A DNA stretch of 64,000 nt, from positions 315,404,018 through 315,468,017 of the forward strand of contig OX352772.1 of NCBI GenBank assembly GCA_947095535.1, in the 5' to 3' direction. Below the pieces are notes generated by a model. The model saw nothing but the letters and a program-made list of their open reading frames with translations, had not been told where the DNA came from and did no database searches. Position 1 is the stretch's first letter. The number at the start of each line of letters is the position of its first letter. This stretch comes from Poecilobothrus nobilitatus. Its lineage: Eukaryota; Arthropoda; Insecta; Diptera; Dolichopodidae. A program made the position numbers and the translations under genes. Below, piece by piece: positions 25,401-38,201 of this stretch.

Positions 25401-26374
25401 TGAAAAAAATAATATTTTGACAGCTTAAAAGAAAATGAAGTTTTAAAATGCAAACAGTTTAAAAGGAATTTAACTTTTTCGAAACCATTTAGTACAACAC
25501 CACTGTATATAACTATCATGTAAACTAAAGGTATTCAAATATATATTTTTAAAGGGATCCAAAAATGAAGTGTACAGAAAAATTGAATAAAAAAAAGAGT
25601 CTCCGAATTGTATAAGTAAATCATGTAAATTTTCTGTTCTGTAATTCTACTAAAATAAAGATAGGTCTATAAAGCTATAAAAATAAAACAAATGAAAAAA
25701 ACAAAAATTTAATACAAAAATCACGAATAATCTTTTCTTTTTACACAAAACTTATTGCTTTTCTTCACATTTAACATTTAGCATGTTGTTATGCGGCTGT
25801 TAAATTTCATAAAATAAAAAACAAATCAAAAGTCAAATAAATAAAATTTTAAGATTGCTTTGTTAATTACTGCAATGTTTATTCTAAAACATTTACCAGC
25901 AAAATCTATATTATATTAATTATTGTTTTTAACAACTAAGCTTGAAATTAAAATGGAGCTTAATTTATCTTTTTTTTTTGGTTTTATGGTTAACAAACGA
26001 TTTACAAAAGTTGATCCAATCCTATAACAAAAAAAAAAGTTAATATAGTGTTAAAACAAAAATTGATTATTGCTTCATAAAATTAATTGTAAAGATACCC
26101 ATAGCAAATTTAGAATTTAATAAGAACTATTCAGTTTTTATGACTGATATTTAAGTAAGAGAGATAATTCACAAAAAATGGTTAAGTTCTAATGTACCTA
26201 TAGTGAGTTTCATGCTTTAACATTAAAAATTTTTTTTTTGTTTTCTTTTCCTTTCCTAAAAAGGACATAGATCACCTAGTCGTTTATTATTCATAAGAAA
26301 CTAAGCTGTAAAATCTTAACTTATTATTTTCAATAAGCCGTTGATTAATCGTCTGTATAACTATATTTGAACTA
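22495..26374. other. AT-rich stretch without recognisable gene
   Basis: Long A/T-rich DNA. A small 'tgtaccgtgaagtctgtacc' / 'gactgactgacat' patch (23776-23809) and a short duplication of 'ggatgtgactgacatg' (23927-23960) are the only non-random features seen. Confidence 0.45.
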
Positions 26375-26989
26375 GCTCATGGCGTAGTAGTTAAGCTTCC
26401 AGCCTTTCAGGAAAGATCTTGGGTTCAAATACAACAAAATAAGTAATCATTTTATATCGTAATAATGTATATTGTATAATAAAAATAATAATAATAATGA
26501 CTGCTGCTAATGTGTAGCTATCTTTGGTTAACCCAAGCGGGAAGGTGATATGTATATAATACTGGAGGTTGTACTTCACTGATGACCTTGACTCTGTATG
26601 TAGCTAATGGTAGGTAGTAATTATAATATAAGTAATAATAATAGTAATCATAGTAGCTCAGCGACATTGAGTTACCTTCAATTATTACCTTGTGCATAAA
26701 GGTGTTATAACTACAGCTAATTGTAATCCTTGATGGGTTAATAACCCTTAACCCTTGATGGATATTATCACTTCGTCATAATAGGCTGATTCATTGTTTT
26801 TTTACAACCCCACTCCCCAATTGAATGTTTCAGAATTCTTGTCCATCCTCTCTTATTCTTACTACCTAGCCAATATGTAATAAGAACACTATTATAGGGA
26901 CGGTGGGTTTAGTCAGCAAAATTCTAATACTACCTCGGGGATATTCTTGCTATCTTTGAAACATTTCCATCTTTCTTAGAAAAAAAAAG
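26375..26989 (+). mobile_element. composite tRNA-headed SINE (type 3) with TAA tract
   Basis: The head has A-box-like tggcgtagtagttaagc (26380-26396) and B-box-like gggttcaaata (26421-26431). It is followed by a conserved 'tatatcgtaataatgtat' phrase, a TAA tract and a body unit ('tagctatctttggttaaccc', 'gatgaccttgactctgta'). A distinct 3' part ('aggctgattcattgtttttt', 'ggtgggtttagtcag') and a closing A run complete it. The same parts in the same order occur, expanded and without a head, at 48743-49771. At about 615 bp it is long for a SINE. No LINE protein is encoded. Confidence 0.75.
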
Positions 26990-27089
26990 ATTTATTAATT
27001 TATTTGTTTTTACGACATATGCTTATTAACTATTTACGATAACATTATCCAAACTATTGTAATATAAATTAATATTATTATATGATCTG

Positions 27090-27151
27090 ACGGTTGTTGT
27101 AACGCAAGATTTTCATATTGCAAAGCCGACGAATTAACCACTATGCCATCT
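27090..27151 (-). mobile_element. SINE type 3 head fragment
   Basis: On the minus strand: 'gatggcatagtggttaattc', then 'gtcggctttgcaatatgaaa', then a decayed B box ('cttgcgttacaacaacc'). It lines up with the head at 26380-26431. It is not a functional tRNA gene, since the T arm is broken. Confidence 0.5.
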
Positions 27152-27924
27152 TAATATAAGTTAATATTAAGAGTTAAAAGAAGTTTAAAATTTTGAAAAT
27201 ATCAAGATTTTTTAATTAACGTATTAAAACATCTGTACATTATTTTAGAAGAACTTTTACGCGTAGAGTCCTAAACAATATTCCATTAGGAGCCATTGAA
27301 TTGAGATTGATTAAGAATTGAGATCGAAACAAACAAACAAATTTGGAACTATAAAAAAACATATATGTATTGTATTTAATTTTTGTACATTGCTCTTGAT
27401 ATTTCCTATTGTCTTAACAAAATATCCTATCCCCTTTTGTTGCTAATTATCTGAGCCTATATATTTTTGCAAATTCTTTCTGGTAAATAGGTACGTGTAT
27501 TTTAATTATAATAATATTTTGTTATTAATCATCAACTTTTAAAGCTTCATTTTCGTATATAGTACACTGATTAGACCTAAACGCAATTTTAAACTTAATT
27601 TCTATGTTGTTTTGTGACAATCTATCAAAAAGTTATACTTCCAAAGTTGTTGTTTTGATGCATCTTCAAACTGTGAAGGTTTCGATTATTAATTGATTAT
27701 TGTCTAAAGAATTGAGTTTTCCTTTTATAATTCTCATTTATTTGGTTTGTTTTTCTAGTCTACTCATGTTGTTAATAAAATATTGTGTATACGCTAAGAA
27801 ACTAAAGAATTTCAAATCTCAAGTTAAGGTACCACTTTATTTCTGCAAATTATGGCGTATGAACTATGTTCAAAAGAGTATAATAAATTTGCATTTCGTT
27901 TCTGACACCTTAAAGTAGTAGAGC

Positions 27925-28730
27925 TACTTATAGTGTCAAAGGTATCGATCGGCTCAGAATCGAATAATCTGAGTCGATTAAGCCATGTACGACCATCCGT
28001 CCATCCGTCTGTCCGCACGATAACTCAAAATATAAAGCATTAAAGAATGTATAAGGATACTATTAAAATCCAGCATTTTCGACCACCCGGTTCGAGTAGC
28101 TGCCATTAAACTTCTTTGGAAATGAAAATAACTCAGTATCTATTGAAGTTAGGTATCTGAAATTTTGCAAAATAGTGTCGAGTTACAGGGCAAGAACATC
28201 TGTAAAATTTGGTTGTGCTGTTGCGACAGGTACGGGTAGCTGCCATACAACTTCACTTTTTAAATAAAATAACTCAGTGCCCATTGAAGGTAGATATCTG
28301 AAATTTAGTGAAGAGATGTCCAGTTACATGCCAACAATTTTTGTAAGATTTTGTTGATCTAGAGCAGCCGCTCCAGGCTTCTTACACCTCTTGGGACTTA
28401 ATGAAACTAGGGGTCTGTAATCTTAGTTGCCATATACAACTTCTTTTTATAAATGAAAATAACTCCGAGTCTATTAAAGCTATTAATCTGCAATTTTGTA
28501 AAAAATTGTCAAAATGCATGCTAACAACTTCTGTAAAATTTGGTTAAGCTAGAACAGTAGGTTCAGGCTTCGTGCATTTCTTCTAACTTTACGAATTTAA
28601 GCATCTCAAAACTCACAAAACTCAATGTTTATCAAGTTTTATGGCAATAACTTCTGTAATATTTGGTTGCGATAGTGCAACAGATTCGGGTAGCTGTCAT
28701 ACAACTCCTCAATTTACATATCTCGGTCAA
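27925..28730 (+). mobile_element. family C relative with about 140 bp units
   Basis: The head reads 'gagtcgattaagccatgtac', a short CCGTCCATCCGTC run and 'cgcacgataactcaaa'. The unit landmark 'gtagctgccat-acaactt' follows at about 28096, 28236, 28424 and 28690. The first period is 140 bp; the later ones include insertions or a decayed unit. Terminal inverted repeats were not located. Minus-strand relatives lie at 19370 and 29640. Confidence 0.65.
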
Positions 28731-29639
28731 TTTACAGTCTACTCACTACACTCTTTCTCGTTTTTTAAATAAATTTTATAAACTGTATTAATATGATTTT
28801 TTTTTTCAATTTTACGTGCCACCCTGGCATAATATTTTTTGCTCTCGTATTTCCATAATTTTTTATTGATCATATCAAACCTTTTTAAATTTTGCCGTTC
28901 TAATTGTTCTAATATAGTAAATAATAATAAATTAAAATAAAAACTATCCTTCCATATATCTACATAATAATATATCTATATAATATTTCTAGATAGATAC
29001 TTATAATGTCATCATAACATGATTTTCTTTAGAATATACTCCAATATTTCAGTTTATAAAGAAGAAAAGCAAATAATAAACCATTTTACAAATCTAAAAG
29101 ACATTCCATTTCATTGATTTTGATTGAGAATCTTTCAATATATTCCTACTCTATTTATTTAAGAGTTTGTTATGTTAAAAAAAAAAATTTTATCGTGCAT
29201 TATTATTTTTCAATTTTAATTGGAATATTCTTTAAAAATTTTAACTTAAATGGAATTAAATATCCCCTTTTCCATTATAATTGTATTTTATGTTTTGATT
29301 CATCTTCACATTGCCAAGAGACACAAATCGATAATAAATTAAAATACTTATAGGTATTTTAAAAACTTATAATATACAGCATAAAAACAAAATACTGAAA
29401 AGAAAGTTGAAGAATTTTAATACTAATCTTATAAGTTCACAATATAAATAGACCAACCGACAAAAATTAACCAAAATAATATATGAGTGAAGATTATGAA
29501 AATATTAAGTCAGATACAATCACATCAAATAATACAATGTATTTGGATTTCTTAAGCCTGCGAATAAAGGGCAAAAATTGTGATCATTTCCGATAATCTC
29601 ATCTAAAACAAATTAATTTTACTATGACATTTTGAAATT
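28731..29639. other. AT-rich stretch without recognisable gene
   Basis: No repeat or coding landmark was recognised. A 79-codon frame at 29114-29353 is A/T-driven and matches nothing known to me. Confidence 0.4.
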
Positions 29640-30000
29640 TCAAAATGTTGTGTAAACCACCCCGTTGCGTCAAACCAAGCAAATTTTGCAGAAGTTATTA
29701 TTATAAAACTTGATATTGAATGTTATAACAAATTTTCATATGTTTCGCTATATTCAGTTAGAAGAAATTAAGATATAAATTTCGAAGCTTTCCGAGTGTG
29801 TTGCGTTAGACAAGTTAAATTTTTTAGAAGTCAATGGCATAAAACTTAATTTCTTTCGACAAAATTTTAAACAGCTATCTAATATATAGACACTGAGTTA
29901 TGATAACATAAAAAAAGATGATGTATGATAGCTATTCGAACCTTCAAAGGACTTGATGCGATAAAGAGCGTAAAGCACTTTCTCTTCCCTGTCGTATAGT
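29640..30000 (-). repeat. family C-relative units, minus orientation
   Basis: On the minus strand it has 'cgaatagctatcatacatca', then 'cataactcagtgtctatata', 'aaaattttgtcgaaagaaat' and 'atgccattgacttctaaaaa'. These are the same phrases in the same order as the units of 27925-28730. About two units are present, and no CGTC head was found. Confidence 0.55.
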
Positions 30001-31152
30001 CTGTCAAGAAAACGATGGAAATATCTTAGCAGTTTTCTTTTCGAAAATATAAATGAACTGTCTGATATAGATCGTAAAAACTTTCAAAGCTTTTTTCGTC
30101 TGAGTGGTGTCATCGTGGTATTCATTTAGAGAAACTTAAACATAAACTCTGGCCGAATTGTTTAGAACCTAGTACTGACATTCTTAGTTAGTTCTTTTTG
30201 CCCTCCACTATAATAGAATCTATAATAAATTTTATGATTTAATTTTTAAAGTTATATACATATTTGTTTTTCTTTTAATTTTAAACTCAATGTAATCCAA
30301 ACCTAAGCCTAACCCAAATCAAAAATCATTAGTCGTATTTAATTATTAAATACAATATTATATCGTATAATTATTACAGTTTATATTTCGTTTATAAGTA
30401 GTAGATCTCAATCGTAAATATGTATAAATACTTATACTACAGTAGTAGTACAATACAAAGTACAGTACAAAAGAAATGATAAAAATAAATTTATTTTCAT
30501 ACTGTTCTTCAAAATGATTGATTAGAATTTTCCACTTACATATTTTTGAATATTATTATTGGATATAGGATATATTTTTAAAAATGGAAAATATTATTTT
30601 TAAAATTTAGCTATTTATAAAATTATATTTTTATCCTTTTTATTATAATAGGTATCCATTTTTTTTTTTTTTTGATACGATAAATAAAAATAACATAAAG
30701 ATAGAAAAAAAAGGTAAATTTTCATTTAAATTCTAGTATTCATTTTTTTGATATGGAAAAATAAATTTTATAAAAATTACAATCCCGAAATCTAACCCAT
30801 ATTTATTGAAATCGTTTTTCCAATGAACCAATTTTTTTAAAAAGTTTTAATAATTAGACAATTTTAACAGCTCTAGCCGAAATTAAGTTGAAAATATTAA
30901 ATACGTCAAAGTGATGTTACGAATGATTTAAATTAAGAAGACTTAAACTTACCATAATTGACTTTGATATTAATTTCCAAAAAAAAAGTAAAACTTAGTA
31001 TATCCAGTTTTCAAGAGAAAAATTCTGAATTGTTTATGAGCAAAGTTATGAAATCTTAATTAAGATATGATATAGATTTAAATAGGTTTAGTATTCCCAT
31101 TTTGATCAAAATTAAAATTAAAAAGAAATGAAAGAATCAGGTCCGAAATTAG
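30001..31152. other. unassigned stretch without recognisable gene
   Basis: Positions 30000-30210 are more complex than average and keep short open frames on both strands, but nothing is recognisable. The rest is A/T-rich. Confidence 0.4.
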
Positions 31153-31295
31153 TTTTTTTTTTTTTTTTTTTTTTTTAGTACATTTCTCTGCCACATAAAT
31201 GTGAACAGGAAATTACACAGCCTTTCCTTTTCAGGCGTGGCTGTAAATGTCGTAAGGGGGAATAACTCTTACGACGTGTGTGGGATTCGAACCCA
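31153..31295 (-). mobile_element. SINE type 1, truncated at the head
   Basis: A long T run (the tail, read from plus) is followed by the type 1 body and the B box region tgggattcgaaccca (31281-31295). The A-box half is absent, so the copy is truncated at its 5' end. Confidence 0.8.
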
Positions 31296-31912
31296 TATGA
31301 AATGAATTAATTTCGAAATTTTGAACTTTTTGACATTTTTTATTTGTTATTACCATATAAATGTAAATCTACTATTATTTATCTTGTTCAGTAAATACCA
31401 CTGACTTTATTTTAAAACAATATGCATATCAAACTTTTGATTCGAATGAACTCCATAAACATATAGTAGTAGTTAAATAGTCGCTGTATAAACATTTTTA
31501 GGTTCATATTTAAAATTTTTTTTAAACAACTAAAAAACTAATAGTAGGCATTTATATTTTTTAAATCAAATTAATATTAATTAATATTATTTATGTTAAG
31601 ATACATTAAAATATATACGAATGTGTTTTAAAATGTATCCTGAGTTCGCAAATGAAAAGTTTTTATACCGAAACATAAATTCCGTTTTACAACTTTTCCT
31701 ATAAAATACCATTTCTTATGAATTTCTCTGAACAGTTAGATAATTTTCTTTTTAGTTGAATTTTTTACAAATACAAATTAGATCCAAACTCAAAACGTAC
31801 ATATTCAATTTTCCAACATCAGGTACACTAAACCTAAGGTAGGAATTTTTTATGTATTAATTACTTAAAGAAAACTTACTTAAAAATGGCAAAAAATTTT
31901 AGGATTTACCTC

Positions 31913-32010
31913 ACATAACTATTGCAGAAATTTCCTTATATGAGAAGGAAGAAAACCCAATATTTCATCTATTATGTGAATATCTTGTTCTGGCCCTAAA
32001 CATCAAAAAG
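31913..32010 (+). pseudogene. LINE ORF2 C-terminal zinc-knuckle remnant
   Basis: One frame from about 31918 reads EKEENPIFHLLCEY and then LVLALNIKKFL before a stop. The pattern E-E-x-P-x-x-H-L-L-C-E-(C) followed by a hydrophobic and basic stretch is typical of the cysteine/histidine region at the end of ORF2 in jockey- and R1-like non-LTR retrotransposons. Here the last cysteine is replaced by tyrosine and the first two cysteines are not visible. The sequence up to about 32360 may belong to the same dead element, but no further domain is recognisable. Confidence 0.5.
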
Positions 32011-32369
32011 TTTTTGTAGAGAAAATGTTCTTAAAACCTTTTTAATTTGTTATAGAGGTGAACTTAATCGATTTACAGTGCACTGTAATAAACTCCTAAT
32101 GAGTTAATTAAGGGAAAAACTGACTCCTTGTTTTTACGAGGGTCGATGAAATACCTCAAAAGTCACCCAAAAGAAATGCATATCATTCTTTCGGATAGAG
32201 TTGGGCATTAACCAACCAAAAACACCCTCTTTTTAAACCAAATCCAGTTTAGGTTGGGATCTTTGATACAAATGTACAGTTTGACTTACGGAATAGGATA
32301 CTACAACGTACTTAAGATGGTTTAATTGTGCATCTGCAGTAGCTTTTTATCTACCTATCTATCTGCTTA

Positions 32370-33344
32370 GAAAAAGTTGTCAAATTAATTATCATTTTTA
32401 TCATAATTTAAATTAAATTTATTAACTTTATTTACATAAATAAATAAATATCATACAATTTTAAAGTACACAGTTTTTATTAAATAATAAAGGAAACCAT
32501 CAGTTTTTCCAAGGATAACCAACCTAATTAAATATCTCAACTTTCTGTAAACAAAAAAAAAAAAAAAAAAAAACCGAAATAACCCACATAGATTTTATTT
32601 TATAATTTAATTACACTTATATAACATTAAATCACTAATTTATTCACCTGAATTAAATTTCCTCAAAAATTTAACAGTGTATCTACAGTTTTATTAATCA
32701 AAGGTAAATGAAATTTACCAATTTCATATAAAATACCATTTTTAATATAATTTAATGTCAAAAATATGCCAAAATATTATGGACTATTTTTTTCAAATTC
32801 AAATTATATACAATATTTTTTTATTATTAGTAGATTTTATCCTTATTTTATTAAATAATTAAGAGTGATTAGTACTAAAAGTTAGTTATAGTGATTATAG
32901 TAATTTATTATTAATATGGTTTTTCTTTTTTTTTTTTAATAAAATATTAAATCGAACCAAAAACTAACTGGAAAATGACCCAACCAAATCATAATTAATT
33001 TGAATTTATTATCAAAATAAGTCTTAATTTAATATACACATATATCTGATAGATGTCACATCACCATTAATGTAACCAGTAATAAATAAATAGATGACAT
33101 TATTAACATTAAATTTTCATTTTATTTTAATATTAACATTTTGTAATAGACGTAATTAAAAAAAGAAATTTAATTTAATTGGTATTAGTTAGTTAATAGG
33201 TATTCCAAATTAATAATATAGTAGAGCAACGAAGCATATTTAGTTCCAAAGGACATGTGTTAAAATAATTACAGAATATTAAAAAATATCGGAAAAAATA
33301 TGTAGTATTAATGTGTAAAAATAAAAAAACCAAAACAGAATATA
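32370..33344. other. AT-rich stretch without recognisable gene
   Basis: Dense A/T runs, including a long A run at 32551-32573. No coding or repeat landmark was seen. Confidence 0.45.
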
Positions 33345-33970
33345 TATCAAAGGTTTTTAAAGTCGCACATTTTACAAAATCTAATACAAACAATGTTTAG
33401 GATTGTGACTTGCACCAAAATTTGAAAATTTTCTTAGAATTGCATAAGAAAAAATGTGAAAAATAAAGAGATACTTACGTCAATTTTAAGAGAGCTCTAG
33501 ATTATTATGATAAACGATTAACACCAATAAAATTATAAAGTTGAAACTTTAATGTTTGCATTTAATTTTCAAAAAAATTGTACAATTGCCTAAATTAGAA
33601 ATAATAAAATTTCAATTTTTGAGCCCTAATAATCCTTAAATAGGGGCTGGTACAAAAATATTTCCTGAGACGACTTACACTAATTCTATAAGATTGTATA
33701 GATTGTAAAATCTATAGATTGTAAAACGTTTTAGATTGAAGATAAGTTTTTAGATTGTAAAACTACTACACAGAACCTGAGATATATATTTTTTTCAAAA
33801 ATAGCGCTATTTTAGGGTTTTCTTCTACTAAAATTTCAATTCTCTATCTAAATGCGTGGTGGAGTTATGAAATACCTTTAACAGTAGAAGTTTTGTAAAC
33901 AGACAGGCAAACTGACGGACGGGCTGACGAAAGGATTTAGTGAAACTAAAAAAGCACATTTTTTGAATAT
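33345..33970 (+). mobile_element. family A element, shortened and diverged
   Basis: It starts near 'caaaggtttttaaagtcgca' and keeps 'ggattgtgacttgcacc', 'gagccctaataatcctt' and 'ggggctggtacaaaaat'. The tail has 'aaacagacaggcaaactgac', 'ggacgggctgacg' and 'agtgaaactaaaaaagcaca'. Much of the core is deleted. No protein is encoded. Confidence 0.72.
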
Positions 33971-36322
33971 TCTAAAAAGTAATTTAAGAATTTAGTTGAA
34001 TGATTTATAGTTTTCCTGTTCTTCTTTTTAAATTTTAATTAAATATTTGGGTTTTTGAATGTATTAAATCATTATTATTTATTAGACTTTGACTTGGTAT
34101 TTTGCAGGTCTTAATTCAAACTTTAATTTAAAATTAGTCAACCAAAAAAATAAAAAATTTGCTGGTAGACTACATGTAGTCTACACAACTTTCAAGAGTT
34201 ATCTTCGGTGTTAAAATATTTTTTTCTGGTCAATATTTCAATCAAACTCGAACAAAAAAAAATCAAAAAACAAATTATAATATTGTTAAACTAAAACTTA
34301 ATTTCTTTTATTCATTTTAGTGAAATTTAATATTTGCATAATTGTGACACATCAACACTTTAAAACTCTTAAATTGACTAAACCTAAAAACTTAACTTGA
34401 ATCAAAAATAAGGACTAGATTTCTAAAGGCAATTTATCGCATAAAATCAATAACATTTAAAAAAAACAATGCAAAAATGAAAGCAGTTATGCCTAGACTA
34501 TGTACATTTTAAAATTTACAATACAATTTACAATTTTAAATTGAAACAGAAAATACGGTTTTTATTGCCTGTTTGTATGACAGATGGTTTGTCCACTATT
34601 TTTTTTTTTTACACGCTACCCAAACACGCTAGGAACGGATTGATCCTTTGTACATTGTTATAGGTTTGTGTAAAAAGGGAAAGGATTTGGAGGGAAATAG
34701 AATGAAAGGAGAGAATTGGAAGGTAAATTAGAGAAGAACTCGAACAGGTTCTTTTTTGGAAAGATGTAAATTGTAAAATGGCACATTTTTATCAGAGGGG
34801 AACACATATTAAATTTGAATGGAAGCATGTCCCACATTTTAGCAATTCTCACAATAAATTAGTTTCCATAATCAGTTTTAAACCATCTAGGTATTTCCAC
34901 AGTTTTAGGAATTTCCACTATGGATTACAAATCATGTTTTCAAATTTTCTGATCCGCTTTCTCATATTTTTATGAATCTATAACACTATAATTGTTCTTT
35001 ATGTTCTGTTAATAGATTTCTATAAGAGATTGTGACCAAATGATTTGTGGAAATTGATTTTCGGCTTTCAGAAGTGTGTTTCTCACTTTTTTTTTAGATA
35101 AAATTCAACTGTCCAACTATCTCAAAAAATAATAAAAACTTTTAATTAAACCATCGACTTCCATATGACACGTTGTATCACTTATTTTTATGATTTGTTA
35201 ACTGTAAATAAAATGAAATATTAAATTTTTTTTTTTAACTTAAGCTAGTTTTTAGTAAATTTTCAAAAAATTTAAAAATAAATGGTGCAAATTAGTTTTA
35301 TTCTATTTGACTTTCCATCTGTTTAGAAAATTTTTATACTGTAACGTACGTTTGGCAACCCAAATTCGGATAAAGTTCAAAATAACTTAAACTCAAGTTC
35401 TATTGAAAATTATTTTCATCTGAAAACAGTAAAAGGAAATATTGTTTTCTTGTGGTTTTAAAAATGTCCGCCTTTAAAATTTCTTTATATTACATTTTGT
35501 CTTATTTGGTGCCATACAATATATTTATATCTTTACCCGTTAAAAATTAATATTATTGAACTGATCATGTAATTTCCATCAGATTTAGAACAACCCAAAA
35601 AAAACTATTTAAACGGTGGCAAAAACCACATTTTTGTTACTGAAATATGTATTTAAAAAATTCAGGAAGGATTTTAAAGTTGGGCACAAAATGAGCACTT
35701 TAATGATTTGCTTATCTTGGATTCGAGAGCTGCAGCGCCCATTATTTTAAATGTTTTGTAATTCATATCTGCTGAAAAAAAATAAGAGGGATTTTGGATT
35801 TAACCACATTTTTGTCAAATATATATACTTTTTTCTGAAATAACTTTTTGTGAAAGGTTTACTTTTGTGAAAAGGGAAATATGAGAAGTGTCTTTTTTGT
35901 AAAACGGGAACTTTTGCAATGTGCATTTTTTGTGAAACGACTAAAGTTGTTAATCAGAATACAACTTTTCAAGATCAATTATTAATACGTGCGAATCTTA
36001 TTTAAACAAATTTTATAAGTATTCGTTCTAGCATTAACAAATGAATAATTGAAAGTATCACTTTGCAAATTGAATACAAGTAATTTATTTCTGATGTTAC
36101 ATAAAGTTTTAATAAAATAAAATATAAAAGGCAAAAGCAAATGTTATAATTTTCACTTTCTATTTTCACCACATATATATTTTTTTTTTTTTCTATTTAA
36201 TTTAAAGCAGTACTACACACCCCGTTTTTTTTACATAAAACATATTTAGCTCTCAAAAAAAAAAAAAAACATTTAGATAAAATTTTATTTAATAACACAA
36301 AATTTTTACAATATTTTTAAGT
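33971..36322. other. AT-rich stretch without recognisable gene
   Basis: No supported gene. A few 'ttttgtgaaa' repeats lie at 35840-35945. A short phrase at 35666-35700 ('aggattttaaagttgggcac') recalls the 88 bp satellite of 19 kb. Confidence 0.4.
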
Positions 36323-36375
36323 ATAATATATATATATATATAAATATATATATATAAATATGTAGGTATAATATA
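36323..36375. repeat. AT dinucleotide microsatellite
   Basis: Interrupted (TA)n with TAAATA interruptions; low-complexity sequence only. Confidence 0.85.
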
Positions 36376-36989
36376 TATTAAAACCAACTTTTGGCCAAAA
36401 AAAAAAATAAATACTATATTTTATAAAACGCCATTTCTTTGAGAAATACCTCCTCTTTCTAAAAAAAAAACTACTAGTTCTTACCACCTATCAAAAAAAT
36501 GCTTATTTTTATTTTAATAAAAAAATCTCATCAATTATAGCATGCACTAAGCTAGAAAAATATTTTAATTTATTAATTTTTTTTTTGGTGAACGTTATGC
36601 AATATAATAATAATGATTATAAAAATATAATTATTATTTACCATCATTGTAAATATCTTTTGGTTGTTGGTTTGTTTTTTTTTTTCTTTTTATGCCTCCC
36701 AGTATATTTTGACATTCCAATTTACTTTTCAAACCTACTATTATTTATTTTTATTACAATACGAGTACATGATTATGTTATGATTATAACATAACTATAA
36801 TAATAAAAAGTTTATCAAAAAAAATCGTCATAAAAGCATTTAAGTAATTTTTATTTTTTTACCGTTATGTTTATTTATAGAAAAAATAGTTTATTAAAGA
36901 ACTAGATATTGTTGAAAAAAGAATTCATCCTAAATATATGCAATTAATTTTAAAACTTTAGAATATAATTCTTGATTTCGAAACGGGAT

Positions 36990-37260
36990 GGGGGCTTCGG
37001 TAGCCTAGTGGGTAGGCGTGTGGCGTATTAACCGAAGGAGTGTAGGTTCGATCCCTGCACAGGTCGTAAGTTTTTTTCTTTACATACCCCCCTTACGACC
37101 TAATATAATGTAAATATATAGTATATAATATAAATAAAATAAATAATATTAGTATATAATTTAATAATAGTATAAAAACCTATAATGGCCTTAGTAGCCG
37201 ATGGTTCAATAATATTGCACTACATTAATGTATGTAATATTAATATAAATAAATAAATAA
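36990..37260 (+). mobile_element. tRNA-derived SINE type 2, TAAA-tailed, copy 1
   Basis: The head has A-box-like tagcctagtgggt (37001-37013) and B-box-like ggttcgatccc (37045-37055). The body has 'gcacaggtcgtaag', 'tacccccctt' and 'cttagtagccgatggttc', and the tail is (TAAA)n. A perfect 10 bp target duplication gaaacgggat flanks it (36980-36989 and 37261-37270). The copy at 53254-53528 is almost identical, so both are probably recent. Confidence 0.9.
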
Positions 37261-37270
37261 GAAACGGGAT

Positions 37271-37545
37271 CCTGCACAGGTAGCAAGTTTTATTAATTGA
37301 AAAAAAATCGTCCTTGCTACCAAATATAGTGAAAATATAAAATAATAGTATATAATATAAATAAATAAAAAATAATATTACTGTATAAATGAATAATGTA
37401 TTCAACCTATATAATGGCCTTAACGATTTAGTAATATATTGCATTATCAACCATATATAATGGCATATATGATGATTTAGTAATATATTGCATTATCATA
37501 TGTTATTTATAATATTAATATAAATAAATAAAGAAATAAATAAAA
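37271..37545 (+). mobile_element. older SINE type 2 relative, 5' truncated
   Basis: It begins directly after the target duplication at cctgcacaggtagcaag, just after the B box of the type 2 consensus, and continues with 'taatggcctta' phrases and a (TAAA)n tail. The head is missing. A partly duplicated 3' segment ('atttagtaatatattgcatt') occurs twice. Confidence 0.6.
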
Positions 37546-37959
37546 GTAAAACGTTTATCTAGCTATAATAATCTGGATTATTCAAATTTATAAAGCACGA
37601 TAATACCTATAGTATTAATTACAAATTTGGCATTTTTAATTATTGCACAACTAAAAACATGTTATATCTGGAGTTTTACTGTAAAATTTTTGTTAAAATT
37701 TTGGTTTTTGGTTATAGATAAATTAAAATGTATAAAATAAAAATAAATTTGTAATCAAGATCAAACATAACAGGATCTTCCGTAAATAAAAATAAAATTT
37801 ATTTAGCTATATAAACAAATTACAGCTTAAAAAAGCGTTCAAGTTAAAATCAAGTTAAAAATTAACTTAAAACAAAAAACTTTTTAGGCAATATTATGAG
37901 CAACCACAGATCATTTTCTACAAAAGTCATATTTTTTTCTTTTATTTCGTTGTTACTTT

Positions 37960-38030
37960 TATGAAATATTTCACTTTCTTATTATACTTTTAATTATTTT
38001 CATTATACCTTATTTCTTTTATTCGCGTAG
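37960..38030 (+). promoter_or_regulatory. possible 3' splice site upstream of decayed frame
   Basis: A pyrimidine-rich run ends in 'ttcttttattcgcgtag', immediately before the frame that opens at 38031. This looks like an intron acceptor. In an AT/T-rich genome such runs are common, so the call rests on its exact position at the start of the open frame. Confidence 0.3.
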
Positions 38031-38201
38031 TTGGAATTCATAAAGAATATAAAGATACCGAAAGATACCAATGAAATGAACACGCAGATTCTCTTTGGTA
38101 GTATTATAACCAGCTTTCACCTCCCTTTTCAACAAAATTATGGATTAGCACCCATTGTAAAATTTACATGGTATAATGAACTCATGGCAGAATGGTACAA
38201 A

